From: Faecalimonas sp.
Lineage (GTDB): Bacteria; Bacillota_A; Clostridia; Lachnospirales; Lachnospiraceae
DNA: 23,721 nt
NCBI GenBank assembly: GCA_026169575.1
Contig: JAPFCT010000253.1
Coordinates: forward strand, 1 to 23,721
Direction: 5' to 3'
Shown here in pieces: positions 11,508-19,257 of the stretch. Both the position numbers and the translations under genes were made by a program. The notes beneath the pieces were generated by a model, which saw only the letters and a program-made list of their open reading frames with translations, was not told where the DNA came from and ran no database searches. Position 1 is the first letter of the stretch. Each line of letters starts with the position of its first letter.

Positions 11508-12010
11508 GTACGTTCACCCATTTCTTTTAATGTTTCATCGATTAGACTTTCCTGTACATTTGTATCGATGGAAGCCTTTACGACTTTTCCTGCCATAAGA
11601 GAAGCAATTGCTACCATCTCCTGCTTCATCTCATCCAATGCACGTTTCTTCTCTAATTCAACCTCTGCGTTTGCACGCGCTATAATACGGGCTGCCTCTT
11701 CTTTCGCTTCTGCAACAATCTGTGACTCTGTCTTCATCGCTTTCTTGCGGGCTTCGCTCAGGATGACCTGCGCTTCTTTGTCCACTTCTTTTAACTTTGT
11801 CTCATATTCTTCTTTGAATACGACAGCATCTGCTCTCTCTTTCTTTGCAGTATCCTGTTCTTCCTTTACCCGTCTCTTACGCTCGTCAAGCATCTTTCTG
11901 ACCGGTTCAAATAACAGGTAGGACAACAGTGTGAAAAGTACGAACATCGCAATTGCAAGTGTACACGCATCGAACAGCAGTTGTGCATCCAGGTTAAATA
12001 AACGTTCCAA
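11495..12010 (-). CDS. atpF: F1Fo ATP synthase subunit b
   Basis: 171-residue peripheral-stalk subunit with one N-terminal membrane helix (about residues 13-34, CTLAIAMFVLFTLLSYLLF) followed by a long charged coiled coil rich in Lys, Glu and Ala. The start is a TTG codon at 12010. AGGAGG lies seven bases before it and the resulting N-terminus (MERLFNLDAQ) is normal for the family, so the weak codon looks real. A 72-base gap separates it from atpE; the end overlaps atpH by 13 bases. Confidence 0.92.
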
Positions 12011-12082
12011 GGTTCAGCCTCCTTCCTTCTATTATTTTCATCTCTTCCGTTTTTCAATCTGCTTCTGTACGGAATCTCTTTT

Positions 12083-12373
<291 letters not shown>

Positions 12374-12411
12374 TCATTTTCGTAAAATTTCCCTGCCTGC
12401 TAAGAGGCGGA

Positions 12412-13131
12412 TTATTCTGCTTCCGGTAATTTATCATTGATAAATACCATTGACAGCATACAGAACACATATGTTTGAATACATCCTGAGAAGATGTCAA
12501 AGTATATGTGCAAGATACCTGGCCATCCGATTGCGAACTTCGATAACAGGCCGTATAACAGACCCATAATAACTGTTCCGGATACAACGTTTCCGAACAG
12601 ACGCAATGAAAGCGAGAACGGTACCGCGATCTCACCGATCAAGTTGATCGGGAATAAAATCGGCAGCGGTTTAAACAGTCCGGTAAATGCTCCGACCTTG
12701 TTATAGCGAATGTTATTATACTGAATCAGTACAAATGTTATCACACCAAGTGGAAGTGTTACACCGTAATCCGCTGTCGGTGGACGAAGTCCAAGAAGCC
12801 CTGACAAGTTGCTGACAATCAAGAATAAAAACAGCGTTCCGATATAATTCCGGTAAGGGATTCCATTCTTTCCCATGCTGCCTTTTACCATGCCGTCCAG
12901 CGCTTCCACGACCATCTCAGCGATATTCTGCAGTGTTCCAGGTTCCCCTTCGGTATCCTTGAGCTTACTGCGAATAATGAACGCAACAACAATCAGAAGC
13001 ACACACACAACCAGTACACTGACATGTGTCGTTGTCAGCCACAGTTCCTGTCCGAACAAGTGAAATTTCACAAGCCCGTGTATCATAAAATCAGGTCCGT
13101 CTGCAGCTAAGATTCCTAAGCCAGTTCCCAC
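12412..13131 (-). CDS. atpB: F1Fo ATP synthase subunit a
   Basis: 239-residue membrane stator that supplies the ion half-channels beside the c ring. The essential arginine is Arg177 in LSLRLFGNVVSG; Gln219 (GCIQTYVF) matches the conserved polar residue of the last helix. Five or more hydrophobic helices are visible. The start is GTG at 13131, with AGGAGG eight bases upstream. An ATG two bases nearer the ribosome site is out of frame and stops after five codons, so GTG is the true start. It lies 14 bases after the atpI-like gene. Confidence 0.94.
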   Translation of the reverse strand: MGTGLGILAADGPDFMIHGLVKFHLFGQELWLTTTHVSVLVVCVLLIVVAFIIRSKLKDTEGEPGTLQNIAEMVVEALDGMVKGSMGKNGIPYRNYIGTLFLFLIVSNLSGLLGLRPPTADYGVTLPLGVITFVLIQYNNIRYNKVGAFTGLFKPLPILFPINLIGEIAVPFSLSLRLFGNVVSGTVIMGLLYGLLSKFAIGWPGILHIYFDIFSGCIQTYVFCMLSMVFINDKLPEAE

Positions 13132-13145
13132 ATGATCACCCTCCT

Positions 13146-13538
13146 TTACTTAGATTTTTGAAGTCTTATAAATACTCTGTGCGTCCACGGCTGGAGGTAC
13201 GCCGAGATCTTCAGACTCATAACGCCGATCAGCGCCGCAATGATATTGCCCACCTGAAAGTAGGCCGTCACTCCGAATACGACTGCTACAACAAAAAGAC
13301 GGATCACATATGTCTTACGCATATGCTTTGGCGCGCCCTCTTCCCCAAAGTCAAGAGCGTCCTCGATCGACCGCTTCATATGTATCATCATACCAAGTGC
13401 CGTTGCAATTCCGATCCAGAGACCTGCTGCTACAGACAACGTATTATCCGTCACGATCAGACAGATGATCTGTGCCAGGATCCCATATACAATTATGCCA
13501 GCCGCCAGTTCCTTCGCTGTATTGTCTGCACTATTCAT
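13146..13538 (-). CDS. ATP synthase subunit I-like membrane protein (AtpI family)
   Basis: 130-residue protein with four hydrophobic segments (about 13-30, 38-52, 79-95, 98-115) and a charged central loop (HMKRSIEDALDFGEEGAP). The position directly before atpB and the topology fit the ATP synthase I protein family, which helps assembly of the c ring in some sodium ATPases. A longer frame exists, but the 27 extra residues are Lys/Arg-rich and cover the preceding gene; the ATG at 13538 is preceded by AGAGGAAG. It overlaps the previous gene by 8 bases. The family call rests on context and hydropathy more than on a sharp motif. Confidence 0.78.
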   Translation of the reverse strand: MNSADNTAKELAAGIIVYGILAQIICLIVTDNTLSVAAGLWIGIATALGMMIHMKRSIEDALDFGEEGAPKHMRKTYVIRLFVVAVVFGVTAYFQVGNIIAALIGVMSLKISAYLQPWTHRVFIRLQKSK

Positions 13539-13770
13539 CTTGTTCTTCCTCTTTCTCTTTTGGATCTTCATTTGCATGTTTTGCCAAGTAATATGTGTTG
13601 CGTCCTCCGGCCAGCACACCCATGATCACCAATGGGATAAACAGTGAAATGGAGAACTTTTTTTCCAAAAACACCGCAAGAAAAACGCACAAAAAAATAG
13701 GGGTGATCATACTCAATCCAAGTTGTGTAATAAGTGCAAATGTACGATACACACTTCTTTTATACTTCAT
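13531..13770 (-). CDS. AtpZ/AtpI-type small membrane protein (ATPase gene 1 family)
   Basis: 79-residue protein with two transmembrane segments (about 12-34 and 41-56), a GGRNTYYLAK segment typical of the AtpZ/ATPase gene 1 family, and a very acidic tail (EDPKEKEEEQDE). Relatives encoded at the head of atp operons are proposed to act in magnesium/calcium supply or synthase assembly. It is the first gene after the operon promoter; its end overlaps the next gene by 8 bases. Shine-Dalgarno is weak (AGGG), suggesting low expression compared with atpE. Confidence 0.8.
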   Translation of the reverse strand: MKYKRSVYRTFALITQLGLSMITPIFLCVFLAVFLEKKFSISLFIPLVIMGVLAGGRNTYYLAKHANEDPKEKEEEQDE

Positions 13771-13812
13771 AACTCGATCCCTACTTTCAATTCATATTTT
13801 CCTGTCCTTTTC

Positions 13813-13840
13813 ATTATAACATTTTTAAGATTCTTGTCTA
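13813..13840 (-). promoter_or_regulatory. Promoter of the ATP synthase operon
   Basis: Minus strand: -35 TAGACA (13835-13840), 16-base spacer, extended -10 TGT-TATAAT (TATAAT at 13813-13818). Predicted start is near 13806, giving a short leader of about 36 bases to the first ATG. Confidence 0.75.
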
Positions 13841-13897
13841 GGTTTTTTACAATTTCTTTATTAATTCCATCTATAAATTTAGTGAATCTTCCTATGA

Positions 13898-14395
13898 TTA
13901 TATATCCCAGTCTAACCGGTGCAGATGTCCCTCCAGATTCATTCCTGCAAACTGATTCTGGCGGAGCGCCTCATAAAGTACGATCGCCACAGAGTTCCCG
14001 AGGTTCAGAGAGCGGATATCTCCTACCATCGGAATACGGATGCTGTCTTCCTTGTGATGTACTAAAATCTCCTCCGGGATCCCTGCGCTCTCCTTGCCGA
14101 ACATGATATAACAGTCCGGCTCATACTTCACATCCGTGTAGACATTCGGCGCCTTTGTCGTTGCCATATAGATCTTAGCTCCCGGATTTTTCTCAAGAAA
14201 ATCGTTGTAGTCGATATAGGTTGTCACATCCAGCTGATCCCAGTAATCCATCCCGGCGCGTTTGATCGCCTTTTCATTTAACCGGAAACCAAGCGGTTCG
14301 ATCAGATGGAGCCGTGTGTTTGTCGCCACACACGTTCTTCCGATATTCCCGGTATTTGCCGGAATCTCCGGCTCAAACAATACAATATTTAACAT
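13898..14395 (-). CDS. trmL: tRNA (cytidine(34)-2'-O)-methyltransferase TrmL
   Basis: 165-residue SPOUT-family enzyme that 2'-O-methylates the wobble base of tRNA-Leu isoacceptors with S-adenosylmethionine. Hallmarks: MLNIVLFEPEIPANTGNIGR at the N-terminus, FGKESAGIP around residue 100, and the knot-forming SLNLGNSVAIVLYEALR near the C-terminus. Length is typical. ATG at 14395 is preceded by AAGGAGG. It follows the aminotransferase gene by 13 bases and so ends that operon. No clear terminator follows before the atp promoter about 60 bases on. Confidence 0.93.
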   Translation of the reverse strand: MLNIVLFEPEIPANTGNIGRTCVATNTRLHLIEPLGFRLNEKAIKRAGMDYWDQLDVTTYIDYNDFLEKNPGAKIYMATTKAPNVYTDVKYEPDCYIMFGKESAGIPEEILVHHKEDSIRIPMVGDIRSLNLGNSVAIVLYEALRQNQFAGMNLEGHLHRLDWDI

Positions 14396-14408
14396 GCTGC
14401 TGCCTCCT

Positions 14409-15581
14409 TTATCTCTTTTCGTCTCTCAGACGTCCAATGAACTTCTCCAGTCTTCCAAGCGCCACTTTCAGATCTTCCAGCGAATACGCGTAAGAAATAC
14501 GGATAAACCCTTCTCCGCTCGCCCCGAATGCGGTTCCCGGAACGACTGCCACCCGCTCTTCCTCAAGAAATCTCGTGGCAAATTCTTCTGATGTCATCCC
14601 AAACTCGGAAATGTCCGGGAAGACATAAAATGCACCGTACGGTTCAAAACATTTCAGCCCGATCCTTCTGAACTCGTGCATGAGAAACCTTCTTCTCTGG
14701 TTGTAAGCCTCCCGCATCTCCTCAACTTCCGGCTGACAATTTCTAAGCCCCTCGATCGCCGCATACTGGCTGTTTGTCGGCGCACACATGATCGCAAACT
14801 GATGGATCTTGATCATCTGCTCGATGATCTCTGCCGGACCGCACGCATATCCAAGCCGCCATCCGGTCATCGCAAATCCTTTGGAAAATCCATTGATCAT
14901 GATCGTCCGCTCCCGAAGCCCCGGAAATTCTGCGATCGACACATGCTCTCCCTGATAACTTAACTCTGAATAAATCTCATCGGAAATCACAAACAGATCA
15001 TGTTCCCTTACCAGCTCTGCGATCGGCTCCAGATCCTCCCGCGTCATGATCGATCCGGTCGGATTGTTCGGAAACGGAAGGACAAGGATCTTCGTACGAG
15101 GCGTGATCGCTGCCTCCAGTTCTTCTTTCGTCAGCTTAAATTCATTCTCATTTTTCAGCGGGATCACGACCGGAACACCGCCTGCCAGCACGGTACACGG
15201 AAGGTAGGACACATAACTCGGCTGCGGAATCAGTACCTCATCTCCCGGATCCAGCATTGCCCGCATCGCGATATCGATCCCTTCACTTCCGCCAACCGTG
15301 ACGACCACATCCGTCTTTGGATCATACGCAACGGATGTCTTTTTCTGGATATAATGACAGATCTCTTCCTTCAATTCCTTCAGCCCCGAATTGGATGTGT
15401 AAAATGTCCGCCCCTTTTCCAGTGAATAGATCCCCTCTTCCCGGATCCTCCACGGCGTGTCAAAATCCGGCTCCCCGACTCCGAGAGAGATCGCATCTTT
15501 CATCTCGTTTACGACGTCGAAAAACTTGCGGATCCCAGAAGGTTCGATCTCTACTACTTTTTTTGCTAACGGATTTCTCAT
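14409..15581 (-). CDS. PLP-dependent class I/II aminotransferase
   Basis: 390-residue fold-type I aminotransferase. PLP-binding features: Asn173 in PNNPTG, Asp201 in SDEIYSEL, Schiff-base Lys234 in GFSKGFAMTGWRLGY, and the substrate-carboxylate arginine in FIRISYAYS near the C-terminus. The N-terminus (MRNPLAKKV, then SLGVGEPDFDTP) matches the aspartate/aromatic/PatA-like subgroup. Substrate cannot be fixed from sequence. The ATG overlaps the regulator's stop codon (TAATG), and TrmL follows 13 bases later. The adjacent Lrp-type regulator suggests amino-acid-responsive control. Confidence 0.92.
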   Translation of the reverse strand: MRNPLAKKVVEIEPSGIRKFFDVVNEMKDAISLGVGEPDFDTPWRIREEGIYSLEKGRTFYTSNSGLKELKEEICHYIQKKTSVAYDPKTDVVVTVGGSEGIDIAMRAMLDPGDEVLIPQPSYVSYLPCTVLAGGVPVVIPLKNENEFKLTKEELEAAITPRTKILVLPFPNNPTGSIMTREDLEPIAELVREHDLFVISDEIYSELSYQGEHVSIAEFPGLRERTIMINGFSKGFAMTGWRLGYACGPAEIIEQMIKIHQFAIMCAPTNSQYAAIEGLRNCQPEVEEMREAYNQRRRFLMHEFRRIGLKCFEPYGAFYVFPDISEFGMTSEEFATRFLEEERVAVVPGTAFGASGEGFIRISYAYSLEDLKVALGRLEKFIGRLRDEKR

Positions 15582-16063
15582 TACGGTGTCACCAACATCC
15601 TTTCCGACTCAGTCTTTGCCACAAGTACCGCCCCGTGATCTTTGTATTTCTTCAGCACGAAATGGGTAGCAGTGCTGAGTACGGAATCAAGCGGCGCCAG
15701 CTTTCCGGAGACAAATTCAGACACTTCCTTCAAAGTTCTTGCTTTGAGTGTGATCAGAAAATCATATCCGCCGGAGATCAAATACACTGCATTAACTTCC
15801 GGGTAGTTGTAGATCCGTTCTGCGATCCGATCAAATCCCTGATTTCTCTGTGGAGTCACTTTCACTTCGATCAGTGCAGTCACCTGCTCTTCGCCGGTCT
15901 TCTCCCAGTCGATCAATGTGTGGTAGCCGCAGATGATCTTCTCTTTCTCCATCTGTGCGATCTCATTGGCGATCATCGCCTCATCTGATCCGAGCAGCAC
16001 TGCAAGCTCCTGCAGATTTATTTTGCTGTTCCTCTCAAGATATTTCAAAATCTCTCTTCTCAT
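15581..16063 (-). CDS. Lrp/AsnC family transcriptional regulator
   Basis: 160-residue feast/famine regulator. A winged helix-turn-helix is at residues 1-50 (LKYLERNSKINLQELAVLLG), followed by the RAM ligand-binding/oligomer domain (about 60-140: ALIEVKVTP, VNAVYLISGGYDFLITLKA). Members bind amino acids and often control a neighbouring gene, here the aminotransferase. Both junctions are TAATG overlaps, so it is translationally coupled to the HypE-like gene before it and the aminotransferase after it. Autoregulation through the promoter at 17307-17335 is plausible but I see no defined operator. Confidence 0.9.
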   Translation of the reverse strand: MRREILKYLERNSKINLQELAVLLGSDEAMIANEIAQMEKEKIICGYHTLIDWEKTGEEQVTALIEVKVTPQRNQGFDRIAERIYNYPEVNAVYLISGGYDFLITLKARTLKEVSEFVSGKLAPLDSVLSTATHFVLKKYKDHGAVLVAKTESERMLVTP

Positions 16064-17082
16064 TACTGTCTCCCTTCTTTCTTATCCTGTTCTATAAAAG
16101 ATCCGTAGATCCTTGCCAGTTCATCCGGCTGCGGTCTGTCTAAGAAGCGCCGTTCACTTCCTCCGGACAACACCCGCTCTTTCTGATTCGTCGTATGTCC
16201 GATCACCGCCGCCTGCTTTCCTTTCGCCTGCATCTTCCGCACAAGCCCCTCCCCGTCATTGGTAAAGATCAGAATGCTGCCGGCCGATGTCATCTGGTAT
16301 GGATTTAAGCGGAAATACTCACAGATCTCCACTGTCTCCTGGCAGATCGACATTTTCTTCATATCTGCTTCCAGACCGACATCTGCCGCCTCCGCAGTCT
16401 CCCACAGCGACGCAAGTATGCCTCCCGGACCGATCTGGTACATCGCCGATGCTCCATGCTCCCGCGCGATACGGATCTGCTCCAGCACAAATAATTCCCG
16501 CTCCATCCCTTTGATCCGGTTCAAAAATGCCGGAACAAAGCGTTTTGCCAGTTCTTCTTCCTTCCTGCCTGCAACACGCAGCATCCCTTCCAGTCCGATC
16601 CAGCCCGCCAGCACAATATCCTGCCCGGCCTGTACAGCGATCTTCTGCGGGATCTCTTCCACGGCAGTTCCGACTGCAGTGACATGAACGATCGCCTCGC
16701 AGATCGCCGGACTCACTTCTGCTTTCACACAGAGCAGCTGGATCTGCTGCTCCTCTGCCGCTCGCTCCATCCATTCTGTCATTGCCTTCAGTCTTGACTC
16801 ATACGCATACGGCGGAAGCTGGATCTGTACATCAACTCCGATCGGACTGGCGCCTCTTGCCGCAATATCATTGATCGCACGCGCCATCGCAAATACACCG
16901 ATATTCTTCGTGCTTCCATACACGGAAGTCCCGGAAAAGATCACCGGAACAGCCTCTTTCATACGGATTCCGGCGCACATCTCCTCAGCTGCCGGCTCAA
17001 AGAGTGCCTCATCTCTGACGGTATGTAATTGTTTTAAAATCGAACGTTTCAGAACTGTCCCTGATACATTCCCTATCTTCAT
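16063..17082 (-). CDS. HypE/PurM-like (AIR synthase-related) protein of unknown function
   Basis: 339-residue protein of the PurM/HypE/ThiL/SelD ATP-binding superfamily. ARAINDIAARGASP (67-80) matches the HypE/PurM dimer-domain motif, and GPGGILASLWETAEAADVG (218-236) followed by PYQMTSAGSILIF (261-273) matches the C-terminal domain of HypE. It differs from true HypE: the acidic D-D-A/G motif near the N-terminus is absent, the usual TTDS/STDG strand reads FSGTSVYGS (49-57), and the chain ends EGRQ instead of PRIC, so the thiocyanate-bearing cysteine is missing. No other hyp or hydrogenase gene is near. Start ATG 17082 has GGAG close by. It is coupled to the Lrp regulator by TAATG. Function is unknown; a small-molecule phosphotransferase or sensor is possible. 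Confidence 0.8.
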   Translation of the reverse strand: MKIGNVSGTVLKRSILKQLHTVRDEALFEPAAEEMCAGIRMKEAVPVIFSGTSVYGSTKNIGVFAMARAINDIAARGASPIGVDVQIQLPPYAYESRLKAMTEWMERAAEEQQIQLLCVKAEVSPAICEAIVHVTAVGTAVEEIPQKIAVQAGQDIVLAGWIGLEGMLRVAGRKEEELAKRFVPAFLNRIKGMERELFVLEQIRIAREHGASAMYQIGPGGILASLWETAEAADVGLEADMKKMSICQETVEICEYFRLNPYQMTSAGSILIFTNDGEGLVRKMQAKGKQAAVIGHTTNQKERVLSGGSERRFLDRPQPDELARIYGSFIEQDKKEGRQ

Positions 17083-17128
17083 ACTTCTCCAGTCCTTTCT
17101 CTCTAAAATCTACTGCCTGCCGCTGTGA

Positions 17129-17230
17129 TTAAAACAAATATGGTACGACTCCGGTCAGGATCATTGCCACGATGATCACAATAATGATCACAGATGCGAT
17201 CTTACGAAATTTCTTACTGTAAAAGTTCAT
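17129..17230 (-). CDS. 33-residue single-pass membrane peptide heading the HypE-like/Lrp/aminotransferase operon
   Basis: Short frame that ordinary gene calling misses. It encodes MNFYSKKFRK followed by a helix of Ile/Val/Ala (about residues 11-27) and ends TGVVPYLF. The layout, a positively charged N-terminus then one hydrophobic segment, predicts an inner-membrane peptide with its N-terminus inside. ATG at 17230 has AAAGGAAG eight bases upstream, and a sigma-A promoter lies about 77 bases before it (17307-17335). The stop is 46 bases before the HypE-like gene, in the same direction. Similar one-helix small proteins occur in clostridia but I cannot assign a family or function. Confidence 0.68.
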   Translation of the reverse strand: MNFYSKKFRKIASVIIIVIIVAMILTGVVPYLF

Positions 17231-17306
17231 TACTTTTTCTTCCTTTCTACGTTATCCCAAATGATTCAATGCTTTCTCTCCCAGTCATCCCGGAAGATAT
17301 CTTTCC

Positions 17307-17335
17307 ATTCTATACTCTTTTCCCTGCTTTTGCAA
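17307..17335 (-). promoter_or_regulatory. Promoter of the five-gene small peptide/HypE-like/lrp/aminotransferase/trmL unit
   Basis: Minus strand: -35 TTGCAA (17330-17335), 17-base spacer, -10 TAGAAT (17307-17312). It lies just after the radical SAM gene's stop. Predicted start is near 17300, with a leader of about 70 bases before the 33-codon gene. Confidence 0.55.
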
Positions 17336-17385
17336 GAAACGAAAAATGCTTTTCCTTTGCTTTTTCCTTCGCTGCAGATCACGCT

Positions 17386-19125
17386 TTACGTCTCTGCTTC
17401 TTCCATTTCATAAATCTCGGTCACCCGCGCCTGGTAGTTCAGTGGATTCCTGTTCTGATAGTCAAACAGAAGCACCGTCTCTCCCTTTGTTCCGCCCTCG
17501 GTCACACGATGCCGGAAACGCTCAATATGTGTCATCTTTCTGAGCTGTCTCTGGTCTCTCTTCTCATATCCCACAAGATATTTCTGCTCCCTTGCCTCCT
17601 CATGGTAGAAATCCTGCATCTCTTCCTTTCCGACCGTTTCTTCGCCTGCAAATGCCGGACGGCTCTTTGCATTTTCCCGGAGGTAGAAGTCGAACGTCAG
17701 AAGTTCCCGGTACAGTTCTTCCCGAAGTGGATCCATTTTCTTTGTGAATGCGTACAAAATCTCATACCGCGTCACCCGCGAATGGCTGAAAGACAGCTGC
17801 CCCGCCTCATCATAATATGCTCCCAACTGCTCATACATGGAAAAAGGATCCGGAAATACCTTTTCCAGCGCCGCAAGCGTATAGGAAAACTGACCACTGT
17901 TATAATACGACTCTACCATCTCCTCCACACGCTTCAAGCGAAGTACATCACTGTACGGGAGCCATTTTGTAGAAAGCACTTCGTAAGGCGGTCTGCTCTT
18001 ATACACCAGTCCGTACGCTTCTTTCTGCTCTTCCATATAAGAACCTTTCAGTACTTTCAGAAATCCAAGCTGCAGCTGTTCCGGTGCAAGCGCATAGACA
18101 TCGTTAAATGACTTGCGAAAACTCTCATAGTCTTCATACGGGAGACCCGCGATCAGATCCAGGTGCTGATGCACATTTCCATAAGAATTGATCCGCCTCA
18201 CGATCCGCGCCACCTCTTCAAATCGCATCGTACGCCGGATCTCCCGTATCGTCGCCGCATTTGTAGACTGTACGCCGATCTCCAGCTGGATCAGTCCCGG
18301 ACGCATCTGGCTGATCAGAGAGAGTTCTTCCTCATTCAGCAGATCGGCAGATACTTCAAAATGAAAATTAGTAACTCCATTGTCGTGTGCACATAAATAG
18401 TTCCAGATCTCCATTGCATGGCTGTGCTTACAATTAAAAGTCCGATCTACAAATTTCACCTGCGGCACTCCGGCATCAAGGAAAAACTGCAGTTCTTTCT
18501 TTACCAGTTCCAGATCACGGAACCGAAGACATTTATCGACGGAAGACAGGCAATAGCTGCAGGAAAACGGACAGCCTCTGCTCGTCTCATAATAGATGAT
18601 CTTGTTCTGAAAATCTTTCATATCATGATAGACAAACGGAACTTTGCTCAGATCCATCACCGGACGCCACGGATTCTCCAAAATCTCCCCGTCTGTTCTG
18701 CGGTATGTGATGCCATCGATCTCCTGCAGGCTGCCGCCTTCCATATAGAAATGAACCAGCTCCCGGAAGGTCTCTTCGCCCTCCCCCTTCATAACTCCCA
18801 TAACCTCCGGAAGTCTCTGAAGTACCGCCCGGCTGTCATAGGACACCTCCGGCCCTCCGACCCAGACCAGAACTTCCGGAAGGATTTTTTTTACCTCCCG
18901 CACGAGCTGCTCCACATAGTCCAGATTCCAGATATAGCAGGAAAAACATAAGATATCCGGCTTCTTCCGATACAGATCCATCAAAATATCATCGACCTGC
19001 TGATTGATCGTATACTCTGCAATCTGTATCTGCTCCCCGTATTCTGGCACATATGCCCGGAGACTATACACAGCCAGATTAGAATGGATATACTTTGCAT
19101 TGATCGCTGTTAATACAATATTCAT
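17386..19125 (-). CDS. Cobalamin-binding radical SAM protein with C-terminal DUF4080-type region
   Basis: 579-residue protein. An N-terminal B12-binding-like Rossmann domain (about 1-130; VLTAINAKYIHSNLAVYSLR, PDILCFSCYIWN, VWVGGPEVS) lacks an obvious DxHxxG histidine loop. A radical SAM barrel follows, with the 4Fe-4S cysteines Cys185, Cys189 and Cys192 in CPFSCSYC. A long C-terminal region carries a block of the DUF4080 kind (LQLGFLKVLKGSYM, then YEVLSTKWLPYSDVLRLK). Substrate is unknown for this family. I start at ATG 19125 (AAGAGG upstream); the longer frame runs back through the promoter and into the SRP RNA gene and is not real. It is transcribed divergently from the SRP RNA. Confidence 0.87.
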   Translation of the reverse strand: MNIVLTAINAKYIHSNLAVYSLRAYVPEYGEQIQIAEYTINQQVDDILMDLYRKKPDILCFSCYIWNLDYVEQLVREVKKILPEVLVWVGGPEVSYDSRAVLQRLPEVMGVMKGEGEETFRELVHFYMEGGSLQEIDGITYRRTDGEILENPWRPVMDLSKVPFVYHDMKDFQNKIIYYETSRGCPFSCSYCLSSVDKCLRFRDLELVKKELQFFLDAGVPQVKFVDRTFNCKHSHAMEIWNYLCAHDNGVTNFHFEVSADLLNEEELSLISQMRPGLIQLEIGVQSTNAATIREIRRTMRFEEVARIVRRINSYGNVHQHLDLIAGLPYEDYESFRKSFNDVYALAPEQLQLGFLKVLKGSYMEEQKEAYGLVYKSRPPYEVLSTKWLPYSDVLRLKRVEEMVESYYNSGQFSYTLAALEKVFPDPFSMYEQLGAYYDEAGQLSFSHSRVTRYEILYAFTKKMDPLREELYRELLTFDFYLRENAKSRPAFAGEETVGKEEMQDFYHEEAREQKYLVGYEKRDQRQLRKMTHIERFRHRVTEGGTKGETVLLFDYQNRNPLNYQARVTEIYEMEEAET

Positions 19126-19186
19126 ATACGCCTCTTTTCTGCGCGGGCCACACCTGCCGGCAAGTCTGCGCCTGAAATATTGTTTT

Positions 19187-19215
19187 ATTTTACTATATAT
19201 TGTACTTTTTCGCAA
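19187..19215 (-). promoter_or_regulatory. Promoter of the radical SAM gene
   Basis: Minus strand: -35 TTGCGA (19210-19215), 17-base spacer, -10 TAAAAT (19187-19192). Only seven bases separate its -35 box from that of the SRP RNA promoter on the other strand. Confidence 0.6.
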
Positions 19216-19222
19216 TTCCCAG

Positions 19223-19251
19223 TTGACATTTTCGCATATACACGTTAAAAT
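19223..19251 (+). promoter_or_regulatory. Promoter of the SRP RNA gene
   Basis: Consensus -35 TTGACA (19223-19228), 17-base spacer, -10 TAAAAT (19246-19251). Predicted start at about 19258 matches the 5' strand of the SRP RNA closing helix. Confidence 0.85.
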
Positions 19252-19257
19252 ATAGAC

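Noticed and set aside
17194..18111. 305-codon plus-strand frame
   Set aside because: Antisense to the radical SAM gene, with Cys/His/Phe-rich shadow composition and no ribosome site. The real minus-strand gene has clear motifs.
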